Shown here: positions 47,501 through 58,160 of the stretch, in pieces | How positions within the stretch are numbered: the first letter of the stretch is position 1 | How the letters are laid out: each line of letters begins with the position of its first letter | NCBI GenBank assembly: GCA_963082975.1 | Contig: OY720347.1 | Coordinates: forward strand, 29,529,398-29,593,397 | Direction: 5' to 3' | Source: Labia minor | Lineage: Eukaryota > Arthropoda > Insecta > Dermaptera > Spongiphoridae | Length of the DNA stretch: 64,000 bases | Program-made: the position numbers and the translations under genes | The notes under the pieces: generated by a model | The model's input: the letters and a program-made list of their open reading frames with translations, nothing else | Databases searched by the model: none | Told to the model about the DNA's origin: nothing

Positions 47501-49045
47501 TCTGAGTTTTGTTTGTGTTTTCTCTGTGTTTTGGCTGAGTTTTGTTTGTGTTTCCTCTGTATTTTTTCTGAGTTTTGTCTGAGTTTCCTCTGTGTTTTGG
47601 CTGAGTTTCCTCTGTGTTTTGGCTGTGTTTTGTCTGAGTTTCCTTTGTGTTTCCTCTGTGTTTCCTCTGTGTTTGGTTTGTTTTTCATTTGTGTTTTGGC
47701 TGTGTTTTATCTGAGTTTCCTCTATGTTTTGGCTGAGTTTTGTTTGTGTTTCCTCTGTGTTTTGGCTGTGTTTTGTCTGAGTTTCCTGTGTTTTGGCTCT
47801 GTTTTATCTGAGTTTCCTCTGTGTTTTGGCTGAGTTTTGTTTGTGTTTCCTCTAAGTTTTTTGCCGTTTTTCGGCTGAGTTTCCTCTGTGTTTTGGCTGT
47901 GTTTTGTCTGAGTTTCCTCTGTGTTTTGGCTGAGTTTCCTCTGTGTTTTGGCTGTGTTTCGGCTGAGTTTCCTCTGTGTTTTGGCTGTGTTTTGTCTGAG
48001 TTTCCTCTGTGTTTTGGCTCAGTTTTGTTTGGGTTTTGTTTGTGTTTCCTCTGTGTTTTGGCTGTGTTTTGTTTGTGTTTCCTATGTGTTTTGGCTGAGT
48101 TTCCTCTGTGTTTTTGCTGTGTTTTGTCTGAGTTTCCTCTGTCTTTTGGCTGTGTTTCCTCTGTGTTTCCTCTGTGTTTTTTCTGAGTTTTGTTTGTGTT
48201 TTCTCTGTGTTTTGTCTGAGTTTACTCTGTGTTTTGGTTGTGTTTTGGCTGTGTTTTGTCTGAGTTTCCTCTGTGTTTTGGCTCAGTTTTGTTTGGGTTT
48301 TGTTTGTGTTTCCTCTGTGTTTTGGCTGTGTTTTGTTTGTGTTTCCTATGTGTTTTGGCTGAGTTTCCTCTGTGTTTTCGCTGAGTTTCCTCTGCGTTTT
48401 GGCCGTCATTTGTCTGAGTTTTGGCTGTGTTTTGTCTGAGTTTCCTCTGTCTTTTGGCTGTGTTTCCTCTGTGTTTCCTCTGTGTTTTTTCTGAGTTTTG
48501 TTTGTGTTTTCTCTGTGTTTTGTCTGAGTTTACTCTGTGTTTTGGCTGTGTTTTGGCTGTGTTTCCTCTGTGTTTTGGCTGTGTTTTGTCTGAGTTTCCT
48601 CTGTGTTTCCTCTTTGTTTTGGCTGAGTTTCCTCTGTGTTTTGGCTCAGTTTACTCTGTGTTTTGGCTCAGTTTTGTTTGGGTTTTGTTTGTGTTTCCTC
48701 TGTGTTTTGGCTGTGTTTTGTTTGTGTTTCCTCTGTGTTTTGGCTGAGTTTCCTCTGTGTTTTGGCTGAGTTTTGTTTGTGTTTCCTCTGTGTTTTGGCC
48801 GTGTTTTGGCTGAGTTTACTCTGTGTTTTGGCTGTGTTTTGTTTGTGTTTCCTCTGTGTTTCCTCTGTGTTTTGGCCGTGTTTTGGGTGAGTTTCCTCTG
48901 TGTTTTGGCTGTGTTTTGTCTGAGTTTCCTCTGTGTTTTGGCTGTGTTTTGTCTGAGTTTCCTCTGTCTTTTGGCTGTGTTTCCTCTGTGTTTCCTCTGT
49001 GTTTTTTCTGAGTTTTGTTTGTGTTTTCTCTGTGTTTTGTCTGAG
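44530..49045. repeat. 4,516-bp higher-order repeat, copy 1
   Basis: The unit order from 44530 recurs from 49046 at an offset of 4,516 bp, so the two copies are immediately adjacent. The match is essentially exact by eye over the first 3.5 kb. Confidence 0.9.
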
Positions 49046-52000
49046 TTTTGTCTGAGTTTCCTCTGTGTTTCCTCTTTGTTTTGTTTGTGTTTCCTCTGTG
49101 TTTTGGCTGTGTTTTGTCTGAGTTTCCTGTGTTTTGGCTGTGTTTTATCTGAGTTTCCTCTGTGTTTCCTCTGTGTTTTGTCTGAGTTTCATCTGTGTTT
49201 CCTCTGTGTTTTGGCTGTGTTTTGTCTGAGTTTCCTCTGTGTTTCCTCTGTGTTTTGTCTGAGTTTCCTCTGTGTTTTGGCTGTGTTTTGTTTGTGTTTC
49301 CTCTGTGTTTTTTCTGAGTTTTGTTTGTGTTTTCTCTGTGTTTTGTCTGAGTTTACTCTGTGTTTTGTCTGAGTTTTGTTTATGTTTTGTTTATGTTTCT
49401 TCTGTGTTTTGGCTGTGTTTTGTCTGAGTTTCCTCTGTGTTTCCTCTGTGTTTTAGCTGAGTATCCTCTGTGTTTTGTTTGTGTTTCCTCTGTGTTTTGT
49501 CTGAGTTTACTCTGTGTTTTGGCTGAGTTTTGTTTATGTTTAGTTTATGTTTCTTCTGTGTTTTGTCTGTGTTTTGTCTGAGTTTCCTCTGTGTTTTGGC
49601 TGTGTTTTGGCTGAGTTTCCTCTGTGTTTTGTTTGTGTTTCCTCTGTGTTTTGGCTGTGTTTTGTCTGAGTTTTTTCTGAGTTTTGTTTGTGTTTTCTCT
49701 GTGTTTTGGCTGAGTTTTGTTTGTGTTTCCTCTGTATTTTTTCTGAGTTTTGTCTGAGTTTCCTCTGTGTTTTGGCTGAGTTTCCTCTGTGTTTTGGCTG
49801 TGTTTTGTCTGAGTTTCCTTTGTGTTTCCTCTGTGTTTCCTCTGTGTTTGGTTTGTTTTTCCTTTGTGTTTTGGCTGTGTTTTATCTTAGTTTCCTCTAT
49901 GTTTTGGCTGAGTTTTGTTTGTGTTTCCTCTGTGTTTTGGCTGTGTTTTGTCTGAGTTTCCTGTGTTTTGGCTCTGTTTTATCTGAGTTTCCTCTGTGTT
50001 TTGGCTGAGTTTTGTTTGTGTTTCCTCTGTGTTTTGGCTGTGTTTTGTCTGAGTTTTGTTTGTGTTTCCTCTGTGTTTTGGCTGAGTTTACTCTCTGTTT
50101 TGGCTGTGTTTTGTTTGTATTTCCTCTGTGTTTTGGCTGAGTTTCCTCTGTGTTTTGGCTGTGTTTTGTTTGTGTTTCCTCTGTGTTTTGTCTGAGTTTC
50201 CTCTGTGTTTCCTCTGTGTTTTGTTTGTGTTTCCTCTGTGTTTTTGCTGAGTTTTGTTTGTGTTTCCTCTGTGTTTTGGCTGAGTTTCCTCTGTGTTTCC
50301 TCTGTGTTTTGGCTGAGTTTTGTTTGTGTTTCCTCTAAGTTTTGGCCGTGTTTCGGCTGAGTTTCCTCTGTGTTTTGGCTGTGTTTTGTCTGAGTTTTGG
50401 CTGTGTTTTGTCTGAGTTTCCTCTGTGTTTCCTCTGTGTTTTGTTTGGGTTTCGTCTGAGTTTCCTCTGTGTTTTGGCTGTGTTTTGTCTGAGTTTCCTC
50501 TGTGTTTTGGCTGTGTTTTGTCTGAGTTTCCTCTGTCTTTTGGCTGTGTTTCCTCTGTGTTTCCTCTGTGTTTTTTCTGAGTTTTGTTTGTGTTTTCTCT
50601 GTGTTTTGTCTGAGTTTACTCTGTGTTTTGGCTGTGTTTTGGCTGTGTTTCCTCTGTGTTTTGGCTGTGTTTTGTCTGAGTTTCCTCTGTGTTTCCTCTT
50701 TGTTTTGGCTGAGTTTCCTCTGTGTTTTGGCTCAGTTTACTCTGTGTTTTGGCTCAGTTTTGTTTGAGTTTTGTTTGTGTTTCCTCTGTGTTTTGGCTGT
50801 GTTTTGTTTGTGTTTCCTCTGTGTTTTGGCTGAGTTTCCTCTGTGTTTTGGCTGAGTTTTGTTTGTGTTTCCTCTGTGTTTTGGCCGTGTTTTGGCTGAG
50901 TTTCCTCTGTGTTTTGGCTGTGTTTTGTCTGAGTTTCCTCTGTGTTTTGGATGAGTTTACTCTGTGTTTTGGCTGTGTTTTGTTTGTGTTTCCTCTGTGT
51001 TTCCTCTGTGTTTTCGCTGAGTTTCCTCTGTGTTTTGGCCGTGTTTTGGGTGAGTTTCCTCTGTGTTTTGGCTGTGTTTTGTCTGAGTTTCCTCTGTGTT
51101 TTGGCTGTGTTTTGTCTGAGTTTCCTCTGTCTTTTGGCTGTGTTTCCTCTGTGTTTCCTCTGTGTTTTTTCTGAGTTTTGTTTGTGTTTTCTCTGTGTTT
51201 TGTCTGAGTTTACTCTGTGTTTTGGCTGTGTTTTGTCTGAGTTTCCTCTGTGTTTTGGCTCAGTTTTGTTTGGGTTTTGTTTGTGTTTCCTCTGTGTTTT
51301 GGCTGTGTTTTGTTTGTGTTTCCTATGTGTTTTGGCTGAGTTTCCTCTGTGTTTTTGCTGTGTTTTGTCTGAGTTTCCTCTGTCTTTTGGCTGTGTTTCC
51401 TCTGTGTTTCCTCTGTGTTTTTTCTGAGTTTTGTTTGTGTTTTCTCTGTGTTTTGTCTGAGTTTACTCTGTGTTTTGGTTGTGTTTTGGCTGTGTTTTGT
51501 CTGAGTTTCCTCTGTGTTTCCTCTGTGTTTTGTCTGAGTTTCCTCTGTGTTTCCTCTGTGTTTTGGCTGTGTTTTGTCTGAGTTTCCTCTGTGTTTCCTC
51601 TGTGTTTTGTCTGAGTTTCCTCTGTGTTTTGGCTGTGTTTTGTTTGTGTTTCCTCTGTGTTTTTTCTGAGTTTTGTTTGTGTTTTCTCTGTGTTTTGTCT
51701 GAGTTTACTCTGTGTTTTGGCTGAGTCTTGTTTATGTTTTGTTTATGTTTCTTCTGTGTTTTGGCTGTGTTTTGTCTGAGTTTCCTCTGTGTTTTCTCTG
51801 TGTTTTAGCTGAGTATCCTCTGTGTTTTGTTTGTGTTTCCTCTGTGTTTTGTCTGAGTTTACTCTGTGTTTTGGCTGAGTTTTGTTTATGTTTAGTTTAT
51901 GTTTCTTCTGTGTTTTGTCTGAGTTTCCTCTGTGTTTTGGCTGTGTTTTGGCTGAGTTTCCTCTGTGTTTTGTTTGTGTTTCCTCTGTGTTTTGGCTGTG

Positions 52001-53583
52001 TTTTGTCTGAGTTTTTTCTGAGTTTTGTTTGTGTTTTCTCTGTGTTTTGGCTGAGTTTTGTTTGTGTTTCCTCTGTATTTTTTCTGAGTTTTGTCTGAGT
52101 TTCCTCTGTGTTTTGGCTGAGTTTCCTCTGTGTTTTGGCTGTGTTTTGTCTGAGTTTCCTTTGTGTTTCCTCTGTGTTTCCTCTGTGTTTGGTTTGTTTT
52201 TCATTTGTGTTTTGGCTGTGTTTTATCTGAGTTTCCTCTATGTTTTGGCTGAGTTTTGTTTGTGTTTCCTCTGTGTTTTGGCTGTGTTTTGTCTGAGTTT
52301 CCTGTGTTTTGGCTCTGTTTTATCTGAGTTTCCTCTGTGTTTTGGCTGAGTTTTGTTTGTGTTTCCTCTAAGTTTTTTGCCGTTTTTCGGCTGAGTTTCC
52401 TCTGTGTTTTGGCTGTGTTTTGTCTGAGTTTCCTCTGTGTTTTGGCTGAGTTTCCTCTGTGTTTTGGCTGTGTTTCGGCTGAGTTTCCTCTGTGTTTTGG
52501 CTGTGTTTTGTCTGAGTTTCCTCTGTGTTTTGGCTCAGTTTTGTTTGGGTTTTGTTTGTGTTTCCTCTGTGTTTTGGCTGTGTTTTGTTTGTGTTTCCTA
52601 TGTGTTTTGGCTGAGTTTCCTCTGTCTTTTGGCTGTGTTTCCTCTGTGTTTCCTCTGTGTTTTTTCTGAGTTTTGTTTGTGTTTTCTCTGTGTTTTGTCT
52701 GAGTTTACTCTGTGTTTTGGTTGTGTTTTGGCTGTGTTTTGTCTGAGTTTCCTCTGTGTTTTGGCTCAGTTTTGTTTGGGTTTTGTTTGTGTTTCCTCTG
52801 TGTTTTGGCTGTGTTTTGTTTGTGTTTCCTATGTGTTTTGGCTGAGTTTCCTCTGTGTTTTCGCTGAGTTTCCTCTGCGTTTTGGCCGTCATTTGTCTGA
52901 GTTTTGGCTGTGTTTTGTCTGAGTTTCCTCTGTCTTTTGGCTGTGTTTCCTCTGTGTTTCCTCTGTGTTTTTTCTGAGTTTTGTTTGTGTTTTCTCTGTG
53001 TTTTGTCTGAGTTTACTCTGTGTTTTGGCTGTGTTTTGGCTGTGTTTCCTCTGTGTTTTGGCTGTGTTTTGTCTGAGTTTCCTCTGTGTTTCCTCTTTGT
53101 TTTGGCTGAGTTTCCTCTGTGTTTTGGCTCAGTTTACTCTGTGTTTTGGCTCAGTTTTGTTTGGGTTTTGTTTGTGTTTCCTCTGTGTTTTGGCTGTGTT
53201 TTGTTTGTGTTTCCTCTGTGTTTTGGCTGAGTTTCCTCTGTGTTTTGGCTGAGTTTTGTTTGTGTTTCCTCTGTGTTTTGGCCGTGTTTTGGCTGAGTTT
53301 CCTCTGTGTTTTGGCTGTGTTTTGTCTGAGTTTCCTCTGTGTTTTGGATGAGTTTACTCTGTGTTTTGGCTGTGTTTTGTTTGTGTTTCCTCTGTGTTTC
53401 CTCTGTGTTTTGGCCGTGTTTTGGGTGAGTTTCCTCTGTGTTTTGGCTGTGTTTTGTCTGAGTTTCCTCTGTGTTTTGGCTGTGTTTTGTCTGAGTTTCC
53501 TCTGTCTTTTGGCTGTGTTTCCTCTGTGTTTCCTCTGTGTTTTTTCTGAGTTTTGTTTGTGTTTTCTCTGTGTTTTGTCTGAG
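49046..53583. repeat. 4.54-kb higher-order repeat, copy 2
   Basis: Second copy of the 4,516-bp block. It lacks 33 bp (3 units) near 52620 that copy 1 has at about 48106-48138. It has an extra 55 bp (5 units) near 53302-53356. Both differences are whole multiples of 11. Confidence 0.9.
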
Positions 53584-54725
53584 TTTACTCTGTGTTTTGG
53601 CTGTGTTTTGGCTGTGTTTCCTCTGTGTTTTGGCTGTGTTTTGTCTGAGTTTCCTCTGTGTTTCCTCTTTGTTTTGGCTGAGTTTCCTCTGTGTTTTGGC
53701 TCAGTTTACTCTGTGTTTTGGCTCAGTTTTGTTTGGGTTTTGTTTGTGTTTCCTCTGTGTTTTGGCTGTGTTTTGTTTGTGTTTCCTCTGTGTTTTGGCT
53801 GAGTTTCCTCTGTGTTTTGGCTGAGTTTTGTTTGTGATTCCTCTGTGTTTTGGCCGTGTTTTGGCTGAGTTTCCTCTGTGTTTTGGCTGTGTTTTGTCTG
53901 AGTTTCCTCTGTGTTTTGGATGAGTTTACTCTGTGTTTTGGCTGTGTTTTGTTTGTGTTTCCTCTGTGTTTCCTCTGTGTTTTCGCTGAGTTTCCTCTGT
54001 GTTTTGGCCGTGTTTTGGGTGAGTTTCCTCTGTGTTTTGGCTGTGTTTTGTCTGAGTTTCCTCTGTGTTTTGGCTGTGTTTTGTCTGAGTTTCCTCTGTC
54101 TTTTGGCTGTGTTTCCTCTGTGTTTCCTCTGTGTTTTTTCTGAGTTTTGTTTGTGTTTTCTCTGTGTTTTGTCTGAGTTTACTCTGTGTTTTGGCTGTGT
54201 TTTGGCTGTGTTTCCTCTGTGTTTTGGCTGTGTTTTGTCTGAGTTTCCTCTGTGTTTCCTCTTTGTTTTGGCTGAGTTTCCTCTGTGTTTTGGCTCAGTT
54301 TACTCTGTGTTTTGGCTCAGTTTTGTTTGGGTTTTGTTTGTGTTTCCTCTGTGTTTTGGCTGTGTTTTGTTTGTGTTTCCTCTGTGTTTTGGCTGAGTTT
54401 CCTCTGTGTTTTGGCTGAGTTTTGTTTGTGTTTCCTCTGTGTTTTGGCCGTGTTTTGGCTGAGTTTCCTCTGTGTTTTGGCTGTGTTTTGTCTGAGTTTC
54501 CTCTGTGTTTTGGATGAGTTTACTCTGTGTTTTGGCTGTGTTTTGTTTGTGTTTCCTCTGTGTTTCCTCTGTGTTTTCGCTGAGTTTCCTCTGTGTTTTG
54601 GCCGTGTTTTGGGTGAGTTTCCTCTGTGTTTTGGCTGTGTTTTGTCTGAGTTTCCTCTGTGTTTCCTCTGTGTTTTCGCTGAGTTTCCTCTGTGTTTTGG
54701 CCGTGTTTTGGGTGAGTTTCCTCTG
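52965..54725. repeat. Three tandem blocks of about 0.57-0.59 kb
   Basis: The same succession of units starts at 52965, 53537 and 54131 (steps of 572 and 594 bp, i.e. 52 and 54 units). A local 88-bp repeat of the CGCTGAG / GGGTGAG units follows at about 54570-54715. Confidence 0.8.
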
Positions 54726-55123
54726 TGTTTTGGCTGTGTTTTGTCTGAGTTTCCTCTGTGTTATGGCTGAGTTTCCTCTGTGTTTTGGCTGAGTTTCCTC
54801 TGTGTTTCCTCTGTGTTTTGGCTCAGTTTTGTTTGGGTTTTGTTTGTGTTTCCTCTGTGTTTTGGCTGAGTTTCCTCTGTGTTTTGTTTGTGTTTCCTCT
54901 GTGTTTTGGCTGTGTTTTGTCTGAGTTTTTTCTGAGTTTTGTTTGTGTTTTCTCTGTGTTTTGGCTGAGTTTACTCTGTGTTTTGGCTGTGTTTTGTTTG
55001 TGTTTCCTTTGTGTTTTGGCTGAGTTACCTCTGTGTTTTGGCTGAGTTTTGTTTGTGTTTCCTCTGTGTTTTGGCTGTGTTTTGTTTGTGTTTCCTCTGT
55101 GTTTTGTCTGAGTTTCCTCAGAA

Positions 55124-55538
55124 AAAAAATTAATTCTGGTACTTTCAGCAATTCAATTTTCGATGTTGAGATTTTGATGTTTTTGATGTTATAAATAATA
55201 TTTATTAAATTATAATTTAATTAATTTAATTTAATTTAAATTAATAAATATTATTTAATCAAATTCAAATTTGCGAGATAGTCGAGTGGATAGTGGAGTG
55301 TTTGGCTCTTTGTTGATGGCACCACGTCACGTGTTGGCGCGTGAGATTTCCAGTGTTAAAAAATTAATTCTGGTACTTTCAGCGATTCTATCAAGCTGAA
55401 ATTCTATATATAGCAGTTTTATACAATTATTAATCATGTGAAAAATTATCAAACATATATCTTTATTTTTACGGTCACACACACACACACACATATTTAA
55501 AAATTAATTTATTAAAATATATATTATTATAAACATAA

Positions 55539-55578
<40 letters not shown>

Positions 55579-55912
55579 TGAAATTAATTTTAAATTATAT
55601 AAATATATTAGAAATTAATTTAATATAATTTAACACATAATAATATATTAAAATATTTTATTTTATATATACATAATTTAGTAATACTGATTATTAATGT
55701 AAATATAAATAATAATATTTAATATGGCAAATATGTAAAATTTCGTAAAGAATGTATCAGAAGTTTAGTGTCTAACATTCTGGCGTATTGCGCATGCGTA
55801 TATCGGTCGGTCGGTCGGGTCGGTGTCGTTTTGGAATCTCACGCGAAATCTATATTTTTTCCCCATCCCGCAAAAGTGCTCAACGCCGCTAAAGAAGTTT
55901 TCACTTCAAAAA
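55124..55912 (+). repeat. Right direct repeat bracketing the satellite (contains rearranged repeat A)
   Basis: Matches 40314-41106 from AAAAAATTAATTCTGG to CACTTCAAAAA. It includes the same rearranged A-family pieces. The (TA)n tract is longer here (about 55543-55574). Immediately upstream, where the left copy carries GTGTTGGCGCGTGAGATTTC, this copy carries the satellite instead. Confidence 0.92.
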
Positions 55913-55918
55913 TATCTT

Positions 55919-56520
55919 GACCTGTGGCCAGGCGCCGAACCGACCGACGGTTTGATGAAATAAATTAATTTCCAGCTACAGAAACAATTTCTAATAATTT
56001 AAATGTTTCTATTAATGCAATAAAAAACAGATATGGCTATAACAAAAATATTTTTAATTTTATTTTATTTATAATATATAAGTAGGAGATGGCTGTGACG
56101 TCATATAATTTTAAATTAAGAAAAAACTAATATAGATGATTTTTCCCGAGGATAAAACCAATACAAAGTGCATGATTCGTGGAGATATGTAAAAAATCTC
56201 ATCATGTGAAATTTGGTGTAAAAATAATCCTTCGCTTCCTTCCTTCGGTAATACTACCACTTCCGGTTTCTGGATATACACCAAAAGTTGATCAATTCAT
56301 CATACTGATGCATTTAGTAAATATACCAAATTTTATCAATTGAGCCGTTCAAGCTGTACACATCTATACGGACACACAACCGACGGACGGACGGACAGAC
56401 ATCAAGCTAAAAATACTTTTTTCTGTTAAGAAAATGCATGATTCTTGGAGATATTTTACATATCTCCACATGTAAAATTTGGTGTGATAATATCTTTTCC
56501 TTTCTATCGTCGCTCGGTAA
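55919..56520 (-). repeat. Interspersed repeat family B, copy 4
   Basis: Nearly full length on the minus strand: begins at the degraded hairpin ACCTGTGGCCAGGCGCCG and ends CTATCGTCGCTCGGTAAT. Both internal CACCAAATTT blocks, the TTGATCAATTCATC segment and a CGGACGGACGGACAGACAT microsatellite are present. It starts within a few bases of the end of the right direct repeat. Confidence 0.75.
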
Positions 56521-57954
56521 TAATGAAAATAAAAAATTTATATACAACAAAATTTAATTAAATTCTAATTATAAATTCATTTTAATATAAAATTCAAACT
56601 AGTTAAATATTTCAAATGATATAAATAATTAATTTTTCAAAATGATAAATATTTTTACATAACTTAAAAATTATAAATTTATAATAAAAAATTTAAAAAC
56701 TAAAAACTTGAAAATAAATTAATATACACGGTTCTATTTAAAAATGCCATAAAAATAGAAAATAACATATTAATTAAACCTTGAATATTATCCTTTACAT
56801 ATTCCCAACAAAAATGGAAAATTCTTTACCTACTACTTATGTTCATTTGCGCCCCACGCTTTTTTGTTGGGTATATGTAAAGGAAAATATTAAAGGTATA
56901 ATTTATATTTTATTTTATTTTTTTTAGGGCATTTTTGATTAAAAAGCGTGTATATTAAAAAGTTTTTTTTTATTAATTTATTTTGTTATAAATAAATAAA
57001 ACAAATAAACATTTATATCCGAAGATATAACTATCATTTTTTCGGAATTTAAAACTTAATTGGATTTTAAATTAATATTATAATAATGTTAATAAAATAA
57101 GTAAAATATTGTATTCTAATTTCAATATTTCAAAAATACTATCTTCAGACTGAACGTCACATTAGATGAGGTACTGACCGTTGTGAAGTAGTATTATATG
57201 ATATATAATTATATTAATAATTATAAACAATCATTTTAAATTATCATTGAATAAATACAGGATGGAATATAATTGTTTCTAAGGTGATTTTATTTTAACT
57301 TATTTTATTTATTTGGATGAAATTATGTACTACAAATAAAATGAAAATATAGAAATTACTTGTCATCTTTAATAAAATACTTACAAAATTAATAATTTGC
57401 ATAAGAACGATTGACAAGGAGCTTAACATAAACTATTTTGACAAAACTAATTACACTTCTTTAAATAGAATAATATTCATACTAATGAGTGAGGCTGGGG
57501 TCTCCTAAACTTCTGGGAATTTAGTAATTAGCTTGAGAGCAGCATTAAGAAGAATAATTTTCATTTAATCTCTATTTAAAATCAATATAGTAATGTTGGT
57601 TTTCCTAACCATAGAGATTTTACAGAGATTAATGATCATCTTAAACAATTTCCAAAGTTCCATTACTGATTTGTCTTCTTCATTATTTAAAAGTTTACTC
57701 CTTAGCTTATTATTATTATTATTATTATTATTAACATTATTAAATAATATTGTTTCACAAATAGTTAACATTAATACAACATTAATTAATATTATATTTT
57801 AATCTAGGCTTTAAATTAAAGACAATAAAATTATTTATTATATATTATTTTTCATAAATATGTAGCTTAAAATTAATTTTATTTGAAACTTTAATTATTT
57901 TATTAATAAATATAATATTATTATAAATGTATTAGATTTATATATTACAAATTC
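56521..57954. other. AT-rich spacer
   Basis: (TAA/ATT)n at about 57708-57732. No gene supported; the short frames around 57565-57802 are low-complexity translations of this trinucleotide run. Confidence 0.4.
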
Positions 57955-58160
57955 CGAATGCCGCAGCCTTGCTGCGCCAGTCACAGGTTGACCCTGGCGG
58001 GAGGCGATTCAGTTTGTGTGGCAGTAGTTTTTCCCCATAATTTTTGCACAGTGGTCTTTACCCTTAACTTTACACATGGTGCAACAGCTATACATGCTGA
58101 CATCCCTTCAAGGGATATAACCAATCAATCTAAACGGGGTAGAGCTATTGTATGATCGTT
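57955..58160. other. GC-richer unique island
   Basis: Contains CAGCCTTGCTGCGCCAGTCA and a 65-codon frame (57958-58155) beginning MPQPCC. No recognised domain, splice signal or transposon end. Could be an old mobile-element fragment or conserved non-coding sequence. Confidence 0.25.

Larger units (their letters stand above)
41895..55119. repeat. 13.2-kb satellite array of an 11-bp unit
   Basis: The whole interval is a chain of 11-mers: TGTGTTTTGGC, TGAGTTTCCTC, TGTGTTTCCTC, TGTGTTTTGTC, TGAGTTTTGTT, TGAGTTTACTC and close variants. That is roughly 1,200 units with consensus about TGWGTTTYSTC. The + strand is nearly devoid of A. Units are ordered into nested higher-order repeats (listed separately). 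The left about 150 bp contains irregular and wrong-length units (for example near 41935-42010), while the right edge stays regular. Because 33 bp equals 11 codons, every frame shows an 11-residue periodic peptide; these frames are not genes. Confidence 0.97.

Noticed and set aside
42056-55045. Dozens of overlapping + strand frames of 60-227 codons encoding Cys/Phe/Leu-rich peptides
   Set aside because: They are translations of the 11-bp satellite in every phase; 33 bp gives an 11-residue periodic peptide in any frame. No gene evidence.
41895-55119. CRISPR array or telomere-type repeat
   Set aside because: No spacers, continuous 11-bp units, eukaryotic context. The unit does not match TTAGG or other telomere motifs, and unique sequence lies on both sides.
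40314-55912. Giant LTR retrotransposon with 790-bp LTRs
   Set aside because: Direct repeats lack TG...CA ends and a target duplication, and the interior has no gag/pol, primer-binding site or polypurine tract.
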